64,000 bases of DNA from Pempheris klunzingeri (Eukaryota > Chordata > Actinopteri > Acropomatiformes > Pempheridae): the NCBI RefSeq assembly GCF_042242105.1, contig NC_092016.1:14522501-14586500 (forward strand), read 5' to 3'. Below the pieces are notes generated by a model. It saw only the letters and a program-made list of their open reading frames with translations. It did no database searches and was not told where the DNA came from. This document shows, piece by piece, positions 36,220 to 47,800 of this stretch. Position 1 is the stretch's first letter. Each line of letters starts with the position of its first letter. The position numbers and the translations under genes were made by a program.

Positions 36220-39200
36220 TTACATCTGCTTCTGCCTCTTCTCCAGGAAAAACTAGGAAAGAAGAATATACAGACAACATATTAATAGGTGTTAGTGGGC
36301 GGATGTGGCCCAGAGGTAGAGCTAGTCGCCCACCAATATTGGTGGTTCGATCCCCAGCGCCTCCAGTCCCCATAAGAAAGTGAACCCCAAACTGAGTGTG
36401 TGTGAATGATTAGTTTCCATTGGCAACCTGCCTGTATGAATGATGTGTAAATTGGGTGAATGTGAATGTTACCATGACAGTGGTTTGAGTGTGGCTACAT
36501 AAGTGTTTTTGCTTCATACCTTCCGAAAGGCAGCAAAAGCTGGGCCAAAAGTGGTGTGTGTGCTGGTGCGACCTTTGATCCATGCAGGAAGTTTAGAGAG
36601 CGTGGCAGGTCGAGCGTAGCGCCTGTCACACAGCACCATGGACGAATAGTCACCACGGTGACGGATGGCTCTTCCTTTGAGCAGATGAAGTCAAATACAT
36701 ATGAATACTGATCGTACCATCTTACTAACTATGGAATAAATCATTGTTGATTATTTAATAATATCGTGTCTGTTGTCATGAATATTGCATAATTACCTAT
36801 GGATTGATTGACAGCCTTCATGCAGAGGTTTTCTATTAGTGCTTGGCCAGGGCTCCTCCCTCCACTGTGAGGCTAAAAAACATGAGACCGACGATGAGCT
36901 TCATCTCAGTACTCCTGTGACCCTGTGCCACTTTTGTCAGGTCTGTGGATACAGTGAAGTACTATACTATTAGTCTACTATTAAGAGTCTCACCAGGTGT
37001 TTGTCTAGATAAGACATCTTTTCCTGCAGCTCCGGGGATTTGATGTTGGGATATGGCATTCCCACCATCACCACACACCTGCCATCACATGCATGCATAA
37101 AATAACATTTAGTATTACATACTTTATATAGTATACAACTGCTGGCTGTCGATGAATTGCACACACCTGCCCAGGTCATCAGAGAAATTGATGCCCTCGC
37201 TCATCTTTCCTCCAACTACGGAGAACAGCAACGCTCCTGTGAGCCCACCGCCACCCAGAGCACACCTCTAACAAAAGGCAGGTAACATGAGTGTCAATGG
37301 TAGAGGCAATCACTCGCTATTATAGATATTCGGTGATGAATACCGATGTTTGATCAGTGACGGTTTTACCTGGATACAGCGGGAGTACTCGCTCAGCACC
37401 TGCTCAACCTGGTTGGCTTTCTTTGGCTCCTGGAAGATCTGAGAAAGTGATTGTGACACCTTAGAGAAACTGTCAGGACCGTTCTCCTTTCTTTTTAACA
37501 ACAATTTCCTTAAATGACAACAGCACCCTTAAGTTCAGGCATGATAAAGAAGGCTTTCTACGGTCAGCTCTTTCAATAAAGAAATCATGCAGCTGATGTA
37601 CCTTCTTCTTGTTTGCCAGACGAGCCAGCGCTCCGCTAGCCTCCCAGTGACAAATGATCCGCCTCGAGTACTCATAAGAAGGGAAGAAGCACACGACCCC
37701 TCCTGGGACCACATTACAAATGTTGGAGAGAATGCGCCCTGTCTCATCCATCTGTCAACACACGGGCACACATTTACAGCAGTGCTTGTGTACAATATTA
37801 CAGTAAGAGCTTAGTTTTATAAAAATGTGTTTATGTGGGCGTCTATTACCATGCGTGGAGAATCTCTGTTTTGAAAAGTAAAGTCCAGCTCCTGACCAGA
37901 TGGGCCGCTGCATAAGACGAGGGGAAGAATGTTCTCAGGAGGAATTACATGACCTACAGACCAGAAAAAAAGTCAGTTATTTTATTAACTTAAATATAAC
38001 AATACAAATATATAAAAAGATTTTACATGATCAAATAAAAACATTAGGTCCAAAAACTTTTCCATGTACAATACACTCATGTCAGCACAAAACACATGGA
38101 CAACAACATGGACTTTCTTGTCTGTGTGTATAAATGGTGATCATTTGAGTTATAATCAGTTTAGTTTTGTATACCAGTGGAAACAGGAGCACACGTGTTA
38201 CGCAACAGTCATCCTAGTTTAACACACAACCTGTGTGATCACAGGCAGCAAAAGTAATCTTCAAGTATTCCTTAATACAGGGTGTGTTGATTAATGCTTC
38301 AGTTCACCAGAAGCATTGTTTGTTTGTACCATTTCATCATCTCCTCGTTCAGTTCACCTCCATCACTTGAACCAAGTGAGTTCATGACATGATTCTCATG
38401 TCTAGTTTAACCCAGTGCATAACCCAACAAAAACTTTGTATACTAAAAACTGGCTATTATTTGAGTTCTTGTCAAACATTGTATATTCTTTTCAAAAATT
38501 CTCACAAACAGAAACTTTGATAAACACGTCTCTCTGAGAGGACGTGCATTATAAAAACACAAACAGAGAAACTCCACAACAAGACTGTGGTGTTATAAAA
38601 TGGGCCACTCACCACAGGAAAACTCGGTGATGCGCTCCTCTCCCACTCCGGCAGAGAACAGCAACTCTTGTTTAAAGTCTGAAACCTACATACAACATCT
38701 TTTATAAAAGTTATAAAACGTACACAGCACAGGCTTAGTTCAGTTTTTGTGGACTGATAACTTACAGGCTGCATGGTTCCTCCTGCAATGATGACGGCTC
38801 TGCACTCCCTCAGCACCTGGGCAAAGTGGACCGCAGGGTTCAACAGCAGGAACTTGACAGTGCTCTCTGACAAAGTACCTGGACGTAAAAACAAATGAGG
38901 CATTTTATAACACTTTGATTTCACTACTGTCCTTTATTTGGTGCTGTGTTTTTCTAAACGGCACCTTGTCTGTGCACCACCACTCTGCCGTCAGTGTTGC
39001 TGTTGGTGAGAGCCATGAGGAAACCCTCCACCTGCATCATGGGAGACGCAGAGAGCATTTTCTCTGCCTCTACAGACCCCTGCTGGTCTGCTGAAGAAAC
39101 TACACACACGGGATCAGACAGAACAGATAAATCATAATGAACAACAATCAGAGGAAATGCTGCATCGCTGAGTGTCTGAGAAATGGCTGGATGTGAGGGA

Positions 39201-42200
39201 CGTGGATACGTTGTGAAAAGAACAATATGTGTACAAGCAACTTAAGCCCAATTCAATTCAACCAAAAACAGTTCTACATTTTTACACATTTTTATAGATA
39301 TTTCATCTTAACGTGCTAAATGTGTGTTCTTTTTAGCAACATGTTGGTTTGGCAGTTTAATAACAACATGCATGATATTTATTCTCTTTACTGTACGTTT
39401 AACAAACAAGGAAATTTGTTTTTGGTTTTTATAATAGTTCAATTAAGGGTGCTTTGTCAGTGTAAAGTTGTCTATTCAGTAGGATCCCATTACTTTAAAT
39501 GAATGATTACACGCTGCTTCCCTAATGCCACAATGCCTGCGATGAAGACGTTTGCTTTTAATATGTGGGTGACATATACATCAGCCCTCTGACCTGGCGC
39601 TGTGCTCTGGTTGCTCTGTAGCGTTTGAAGGAAGCGGTTTAAGCCCCCAGTGCGTTGGTTCTCCTTGTTGGAGCTGCTCTGAGTGTGCAGCCGCACACCC
39701 GATCCTGCATACTTCTCCACAAAGCCACCGAGCTGCAGCGAGAAGACATGAGGGGTTTTAATTTGATATCATAATTAGTACATCACAGAACTGGAAAGTA
39801 GTCATAGGAGACATAAATCGATACATACATACATACATATATAGCAACACTTACTTTCCTGCTGATCATGCTCTTCTCAAAGTATCTCTGTAACTTAAGC
39901 GAGAGTGACATTGAAAGAATCAGAGCTTGCAGTTTGGATGTGGATGTTTAGCCATGACTGATGTTTAACAGCATCATAGCTACCTTAAATAAGTTAATGT
40001 TGTCGATCTGAGCCTTGAAGAGGAAATTGTTGATGGTGTGCATTTCAGTTCCTAAAAGACCAAGATGTTTGGTTAGCAATGTCTGCTTAGGTGTGTATTA
40101 CTGTGTGTTTGTGTGTGTGTGTGTTATTAACTAACCTGTTTGTGTAGTCTGGCTCTGTGGATTCTGCCCCACCTTACCTGCAAGGATAACATTTACAGAC
40201 AGTACATCATAATCAAATATCATATATAATACATAAATGTCATATGCGGCCTCTCCTGCAATTTCCCCTCCTTCTCACATTGCAGACCGGCTATAATCAA
40301 TAATAAAAAAAGTAATTTGAGCCTGAAGACCACCTCCCAGCACCCGGACGAGCCCCTCAAGCACAAACAGAATCTGTTTGATGTACATCAGGTTCTTTGC
40401 CTTCAGTCTGCTCCTGATGTTGTAGAAACATAAAACATCAAGAATCAGGGAGGTAATAAGATATTTAATTTGTGAATGAGTGCGTGGTGTGTGTATACTC
40501 ACTTATAGCGGTCAGCATACTGGGTGAGCTGAGAGTGAGCACGGCAAAGCTGTAGAACAGTCACATTTTAGCATATTACAGAGAACAGGCACAATTTAAA
40601 CCTAACGTTTGTACATGGTATGCATGAATGTGTTTACCTGTGCTCCGGTGAGCTCTGCACTGTGTATACAGGAGAGGGTGTCGCTAAGATTGTGAGCTTC
40701 ATCTATGATCACCACCTGAAAAAAAACAACAAAACAAATTCAAAAAACATTTCTGCTGTCAGTAAAAATGTTGAAACTGGTGGAAGTATGAAAGAATTAT
40801 CAGAGGGCCAAATAATGTGAAGCCCCCCTACAGTCATACTGGTTGTGTATTTACATTTTTGTTCAGAAATACAGTATTACTGCTGTGTGCCAGAAGTTAA
40901 ACTACTTATCAGAAATTATATCTTTAAGATGACTGCCAAGCAGAAAAGTCAATGATACAATCAGAAATGACTAATTACAACATCTAACTGTACCTGTCCC
41001 TTCAGCTGGACCCCTGCTGCCCTTCTCGTAGCTTCATGAAGCAACATCTGATAGGGCAACACCACCAACTATGCAGACAAAATAAACAGAGAGCATACAG
41101 AGTAACACTAAAAGTTAAATCTGCTTTAAAAACAGCGAATTAATAAATCCATACTTGACAGCTGGACAGCCATATTAGCAGCACAGCCAGCAAGCGATCT
41201 CCAAGCTGACGAGAGAAAGGAATGGAGGAGAGTGTTACCTGTGCAGGGGGAATAGCGAGGCGTGTGGAGTAGTAAGGACATGAATGCGTTTCTCTGCCCA
41301 GCTTCAGCAGCTGTTCTATATCGTGGGCTGTACCCAGAATGTCATCCCTCATCTGCTGCAGTGCTGAAGCTTTATTATAGGGACACACACTCTTTTCTGG
41401 GCCTCGCTTACGTTTTGCACCTTCTTCATGATGCTGCTTCTCTAAAAGAAATGGAAGAACAGGCAACGTTGTATTTAAGATCCTGGTTTGTTTTAGAGTG
41501 CTATTTTGGTTGTAGGATTATCTCATTGTGTTTGAAATACTATTCAAAATTATGTCTTTTCTGTTTAATTCTTATTTGTGGAAACTATTTTGCCATTTTC
41601 AAAATTACAAATCTCTTACAAGCTTGACGTCAGAAGGAAATGTTCTTCTGTAAGATCAGCAGTCACAGAGCTAATGTATGAGGGGCTCTCACCGTGTTTG
41701 TTCTTCTGCATCTCCATGCAGCGGTCATTGATGCGCTGGATGCTGCCCAGGTGACGCACCTCCTCATTGATACACATATTCTGGAAAGTACACAGTTTTA
41801 TGTTTACAGGGCAAATACTCAGATGTCAGATGTCATGCTTAACAAAACATGCTTTATCAACTCAATACAAGTAATAGAACCTGTTTGTGTGGGACGGATA
41901 GAAAAGGAGATGGATTATACTGATTTTGAACACCTTGTATTTTAGTATTCTAATTACAGTCCCTTGCTATTTAGTCACATTTCTTGTTAATTACTTAAAA
42001 ATTAATTTAATTAAATTAATTACATTAGAAAATACAAGTTAGAAAGGTATAAATAACTGACTGTAGTCTGTAGAAGACAACATGAAGCAAATTGCGGTTT
42101 TTAACCTTCGACACATTGTTTTTAATATAGCAGTTTTCATTTGTTATAAATCTACACACTGAAAAGAGACCTTCTTGTTACATGTTTAATGAATTAATTT

Positions 42201-43676
42201 TTAATTACATGTTGTCTCCAAACGATGTCTAATATAAGTTGTTATATAGTTATATGTTCCTTAAATGGATTCATTCTATACATCTTCACAATGTATGAGA
42301 TTTTATCAAATATACTAAAATCTAACCCTTTCACCGGTAGTCTTTGTGTGTGTATGTGTGAGTGTACACACACCTGCCGTGAGCCCAGTGTGACCAGGCT
42401 GATGTCCTTGCTGAAGGGGCTCTTTTGAACCTCGTGGACAAATTGGGCCAGCTGGGAGTGAGTGCGACTGCAGTAGTAAATCTAAGAAGATGAATATGTA
42501 CATAGCTTCACTTCAGAGTAATGTGCGACGATCATTATTATCATGCTTTATTTGGGACACTCTCAGTTAAAATGTGAGACGTCCCTCACACACACCTTAG
42601 TAACGTGTTCTTCAACCAGTTCATCGTCTGTGTCATCCTCTGCACCAACAAATCTGAATATGAGAGCAAACAAACCCTGCTGCCATCATCTGCTCATTTC
42701 AGTTTCTCACTGTGGTGCAACATTTGATACGAGAGGTAACCAATTAAAAGCCGCCTTCACCTGCTCCTCGTCTTCGACTCGTCATCGCTCTCGTATTCTG
42801 CGATGATAAGCTCCTCGTCCTCTTGATCTCCCTGCGACTCCGTTTGTTCCTCTTTACTGAGCTGGAGCAACTTGAACGCTTCATCATCCTCAGAGCTCTA
42901 CAGACACATACACAGAAATCCATGTATGAGAGGTGGAGACTTGAATTACAGTAGTAGTAACTTGAGGGTCAAAATGTGATGTTTGGGCTCTTTAAAATGC
43001 TGTTATGCATAATTACTTACTTTTCTTTTCATTGCATACTTTAGCTGAGCGTTGTTCCTTATCATTTCTAATCGCTCTTCCCTCTTCTTTCTTTTCACTT
43101 CTTCCTCCTGACACACAAAATATACCATTCAAAAGCTACGTAGGCAAAAAATTTCCCAGAGATCCACGCCAAGGTCAAGGCCACGGTACAGGCACAGTTC
43201 AGGCCATGGCCTGAATTACATTGACATTCTTACCTTCAACTTGGACACCAAATCACGTTCTGCCTTTTTTTGAACAAAATCAGTGATCCAGTCAGGCTCT
43301 GCTGAGGAGCTGGAAGTGGAGGACTGAGCAGTAGATGCAGAAAGAGCCGTTTCTCCTTCCTGAAGCAGAGCAGCCGCCTCCTGACTGCTCTTTTCCACAT
43401 AATCTGTGAGCCAGCTCAGCGCTCCACATATCAGGCTCAGAGACTTGCCCTGGGTTAAAAGGACATAGCATTGAACCAACACAAAATGATCAATAAAATC
43501 TAATGGCTCTGCTGTAATTTATCTTGCATACATGCACAAATACACACCGTTCCAGTTGGACTTTCAAAGATGCCAACTTTGCCCTGATCAAGTGAGCTGT
43601 ACAGGGCTTGCATAAACTGCTCCTGGATTTTATAAGGCTGGTAGGGAAATGGAAATTGGGCCCTGCCTTTCTCCAT
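36220..43676 (-). CDS. ddx11: ATP-dependent DNA helicase DDX11 (ChlR1), complete
   Basis: Iron-sulphur superfamily 2 helicase (XPD/FANCJ/RTEL1 group), 5'-3' on DNA, needed for sister-chromatid cohesion and for unwinding forks and G4 DNA. Coding exons in order: 43548-43676, 43234-43449, 43021-43107, 42761-42897, 42596-42653, 42374-42481, 41693-41780, 41239-41441, 40994-41068, 40638-40715, 40503-40549, 40334-40413, 40136-40177, 39984-40051, 39855-39887, 39594-39732, 38965-39090, 38766-38878, 38613-38685, 37850-37953, 37602-37751, 37370-37438, 37167-37267, 36994-37078, 36797-36872, 36520-36674, 36220-36252. Phases agree at every junction; 890 aa (human about 906). Walker A is ESPTGTGKS (about 38-46), split by intron 1. 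Four cysteines for the 4Fe-4S cluster lie near residues 248, 266, 294 and 329. The DEAH box is [10 protein letters not shown] (about 368-377). Motif V/VI blocks are [16 protein letters not shown] and [14 protein letters not shown] 5' UTR intron (43691-44109) precedes the ATG exon. Confidence 0.95.
36296..36507 (+). mobile_element. tRNA-derived SINE in ddx11 last intron
   Basis: It has pol III promoter boxes: an A-box-like TGGCCCAGAGG (36306-36316) and a perfect B box GGTTCGATCCC (36344-36354), followed by CACTGAACCCC-like and GTATGAATG-like tRNA-unrelated sequence ending in TTTGAGTG. I recognise this body from fish SINEs. It runs antisense to ddx11 and fills most of the 267-nt intron 36253-36519. 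It does not fold as an intact tRNA gene. Confidence 0.8.
40638..40715 (-). other. ddx11: ddx11 exon 10 with DEAH box
   Basis: A 78-nt exon encoding [19 protein letters not shown], Walker B of the helicase. The aspartate-glutamate pair required for ATP hydrolysis is intact. Confidence 0.93.
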
Positions 43677-43690
43677 GCTGGTGAACCACC
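43548..43690 (-). other. ddx11: ddx11 exon with start codon
   Basis: The acceptor TTCCAG lies at 43691-43692 on the minus strand, 14 bases before ATG at 43676. The exon encodes [20 protein letters not shown] and ends at GIFESPTGT, the first half of Walker A. A strong donor GG/GTAAGT at 44109 suggests a non-coding exon that ends at 44110. Confidence 0.85.
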
Positions 43691-44223
43691 CTGGAAGATG
43701 ACAGAAAAAAAAACAACTAGTGGAAACATTTTACTTTCACCCTGTGAGGAGCCTCTGCCGCCTCGATCATCTGAGCAGCACAGTATGTTTAGACTGGCCT
43801 GTATCAGCTGCAAGCCTGGACTCCTGATAAACATGTTATGTCTAATATGAAGCGCCCAGACAGGCGCCAAATACTTGTTCTGACTGGATTCTGCTTTTCC
43901 AGTTCGTCTGTAAGTTATATCAGACAGATAACATTTGATTTTAATGGCTGTCACTGGGAGCTGTTGAAGCGAAAACTTGACGGCTAGCTTACTTATCTCA
44001 TAGCTATAGCTCGCTAACGTAGCTATAACCAAACGAGCCTCCTTATTAGCTGAAGTCTCACATCTGCTTCTGATGACAACCTTTACAGAGATCTCTGCTA
44101 CATACTTACCCGCAGATGTCCTTGTAAAAAAACAAAACAAAGAGTTTTTACTTTGCGTTAATATTTTCACCTCTCGGCTATTCAACACCCGCGCCAACAG
44201 ACAGAAGTGGCCGCAGAATCTGA

Positions 44224-44228
44224 CCAAT
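44224..44228 (+). promoter_or_regulatory. CCAAT box
   Basis: GACCAATAGG matches the NF-Y core and its flanks, about 110 bases upstream of the inferred ddx11 non-coding exon end. Function is inferred. Confidence 0.4.
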
Positions 44229-44517
44229 AGGGAGCGAGATAAAACACGGAGCGCATGTTTTATTACAGTGTAACGCCAAAGTGAGCGGAGCTAAGTACGT
44301 CTGTGCCATATTTGTATCATTTAACGCGGGAATTTGTGGTTAATACAGAGTATATGAACTACATACACAATCAAGTATTAATAGGATAGCACAATATATC
44401 TCTAAACAACGCATTTGCGCTGCTATTCGTATGTGTCCGCCTTTCCGGACAATGCTAATATTATATAAGTAACGCCACCGCCTCAGGTCCATCCCCCTGG
44501 TTCCTCCTAGGATGTCT

Positions 44518-44527
44518 GGAAAATTCT
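44518..44527. promoter_or_regulatory. fkbp4: Heat-shock-element-like site upstream of fkbp4
   Basis: GGAAAATTCT fits nGAAnnTTCn, two inverted HSF1 pentamers, about 350 bases upstream of the fkbp4 start codon. Two units alone are common by chance. Confidence 0.3.
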
Positions 44528-44878
44528 CTGCCTTTCTTCCTTAAGCGCTTGTCAGATGCTTGGCTGCAGCACAACGTGGACCTGAAGCTGCCGTATCACA
44601 CTCTGCTCGGATACAAGTGTGGCCAGTGCACACCGACAGACAGCACGTCCTCAACGCAGCTAGCTTGGAGCTTTAACGTGTGTTTCGATTGCATTGGCAT
44701 TTAGGAGTTTTGAACAGCGTTAGTTAGCTAGCTAGCTAGCGTTAGTCAGGTTGTTGCTTGCAGCACTTGGCGTGGTTTGAGGAGTGGTTAGCTTTAGCCA
44801 CCACAACTGTTAGCCTTGTGTTAGTGTGGAGAGTAGAGCAGCTCAGGGTAGCAAAGGGGGAAATCTGTTTTCATGACA

Positions 44879-47800
44879 ATGACTGCAGAGGAGCAGACAA
44901 GTGAAGGACAGCACACCATCCCGATGGAGGGGGAGGACATCACACCGAAGAAAGACGGAGGGGTTTTAAAGGTAAGTGGTGGTGTTTGGGAGCTGTGTGG
45001 TAATCCGGCTAACTGAGTGGTTAGCTGGGTGCTTGTTTACTCATTTAGCTAGGGTAATGCTAGCAGCTAGGCTATTGGCGTGCACTGTCAGTGACGTTAA
45101 ATCGGCTAATACGAGCCCACTACAATGTTGACAACACCGTAGCGCTATTTGCCTTGTTTCCTATCACTGGTTTCATGGGTAACTTTTTGTGAGCCAGTCA
45201 ACATCACGGATAATTAGCCGTCTCAGCCGTCCACGTTTCTAGAAGGCTCTAGAGCCTTGGAGAGAGACCAAGTGCAAAAGCTATTGCTGTTGTTGGGGGT
45301 ATGTAATATTCACACACACACCCAGAAGGGGTTAAATAAGGCGTAGCAGCTCATATGCATTCACCACGAAGGATTTGCCAGCTTTACTTCTTATGATGCA
45401 AAGTACCATACTGCGGGGCTGGTGGGACTACAGGACACAAATGCGTGGTCTTATAAGTCCGTTGTAGAGATATTTTTAAAATAAATCTCCTCCTTGTTTT
45501 AGTTTAATAACTTGTGCAATAATCTGACTGCAATATTCTGCGTTCAATAACTAATTTGTGCAATAATCAGCATTTAATTTGTGCATCAATCGGCATTTTA
45601 TAATTATATTTTATTTTATTCTTATTTATTGTATATCTTCTGTAAATACCTAGTTTATTGTATGTCCTATATATTTGCACATCAAAGTATATAGTCCCTC
45701 CTCGAGTGTGATTGCTTCTTCCTTACTGTGTATTTATTTTGTTTATGCTGCTGTGCCGATACAGTTCCCCAGTCTGGGATCAATAAAGTCTGTCTGTCTG
45801 TCTTTTGTGGGGTTTTTTTTTTTTTGTACCAGAGCAACTGTAACGCCCAAATTTCCCCACAGGATAAATAAAGTATTTCTGATTAATTCTCTTCTCACTG
45901 TTTTTTTTCCCCCCAGCTGGTGAAAAGGGAAGGCACAGGCACAGAGCTGCCTATGACCGGCGACAAAGTGTTTGTACATTATGTGGGCACACTTCTGGAT
46001 GGGACTCATTTCGACTCGAGCAGAGACAGAGGAGAGAAGTTTTCTTTTGAGTTGGGCAAAGGTTGGTTTCATATCTAACGGAGACATGAACATTCACCTG
46101 CTGTTGTTGCATCGGCAGTGCTGGTAATCGATCTACTCTGTGTTTAGGTCAAGTGATAAAGGCATGGGACATCGGCGTAGCCACAATGAAAGTGGGGGAG
46201 TTGTCCCAGCTCATCTGTAAGCCAGAGTATGCTTATGGATCTGCAGGAAGCCCACCTAAGATACCCCCCAATGCCACTCTTGTTTTTGAGGTAAGTGTCA
46301 GTGAAATCAGGTTATTTTGATTGTCCCCTGCATATTCCCCAGTTTGTAATATATTTGTAATATTAAATATAATATACCTTGATCCTTTTGATCGGTGTGA
46401 ACAGATATTAAGATGTTAAATTACACGTCTGCACTCTTGTAGGTGGAACTGTATGAATTTCGAGGTGAGGACATAACTGAAGATGAGGATGGAGGAATCA
46501 TCCGTCGCATTATCACTAAAGGGCAGGGATATTCCAAGCCTAATGAAGGAGCTGCGGTTGAAGGTAACACGTCCTGAGCTGCTTATTAGGGGATGCAGTT
46601 TTTCATCTGTGATCACTCTTAAAGAGTGAAAATGTGGCCAGATTGACCTCAATAAAAGTAATTGTCATGAAAGGTAATGGTGATCAGTACGTTTAATTTT
46701 AAGTTTAATGTATCGTTGGATTTTAAAGCCATACAAAGATACTAAAGACGAACTTGCCGACATTAACTTTAAAGAGCTCAAAACCGCTTCACCAAATTGG
46801 CAAAGTCTGCTTTGCCAGTGCCCGTAAAATTGACTTCCTGGTTCGTATTTCATCTGCATCCATCTCTGGCAACCAGAGAAATTGATTTATTTGTGAACTT
46901 GGAAGTTTTGCTTCTTTTTTTTTTTTTTTCATCACCATAAATGCTGTCACCTACTAGAGCCTGTTACTGTAACTGAGCTGCTGATCACTTGTTTGACAAA
47001 CTTTGACAGCTATCTTTCAATTTTAGTAGGGGTGAGATTGATATTTGAATACAGAATCCATGTCAAAAAATGCTGTTGTTGAATTCTGCTATCTCCTTAA
47101 GTGAAAAACAAATGGTGGACTTTCTTCCACTGTTTAGATACATTCCTTCACAAGTGGCTCAAATTCAGCTTTATATAACTAATGTTTTTCCTATTGACTA
47201 GCTGCATTTAAAGGACTAGTTCAAATAGTTTTAACCGACTATGTCAGATTGTTGGATTACTTTAATGTAATTTATCTACATGTTACAGAGTTTGTCACTA
47301 AATCAGGACTCTGATTTGTAGCACAAGCTAATCAATGCGTTTTCAACCCCTTTCAGTGACTGTGGACGGTTCTTGCGAGGGACGTGTGTTTGACGAGAGG
47401 GAACTGAAGTTTGAGATTGGAGATGGAGAGAGCTTTGGCTTGCCAACTGGAGTGGAGAAAGCTATCATGGCAATGGAGCAGGGGGAGGAGGCCCTCTTTA
47501 CTATAAAGCCCAAGTATGATCACATTTTGCTGTAGTGATGTGTTTTAGTCCTTTTTTTTTATCAGGTCATTCGTATGTTTATCTACATCTGTGGCTGAAA
47601 CATTTTCCTCATTTTAATTAGCCTAAATTGGTAGATATAAATATGTATTGAAGACCATACAGGGAGTAAATTGTGTTGAATTTAATTGGGGAATAAAACA
47701 TTGCTAGTGTTTATACTAATGGAGTTAGTTGGCTATAAGAGTTCCTAGCTGTGACATGATGAAAAGAGTTGAAGAACTTCACCCACATGATTCACTCTAC

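Larger units (their letters stand above)
43691..44878. promoter_or_regulatory. ddx11-fkbp4 divergent promoter region
   Basis: The ddx11 non-coding exon probably ends at 44110, and transcription of the two genes diverges from somewhere in 44150-44600. A CCAAT box is at 44224-44228. A heat-shock-element-like palindrome GGAAAATTCT is at 44518-44527. A GTTA/GCTA repeat (44720-44745) falls in the presumed fkbp4 5' UTR. No TATA box was fixed; start sites are unknown. Confidence 0.55.

Noticed and set aside
36296-36370. A possible tRNA gene with a perfect B box
   Set aside because: The body does not fold into a cloverleaf and continues into tRNA-unrelated sequence typical of a SINE.
44873-44875. 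Upstream in-frame ATG as the fkbp4 start
   Set aside because: It would add two residues (MT) before the MTAEE that begins the human protein; the second ATG is preferred, though both may be used.
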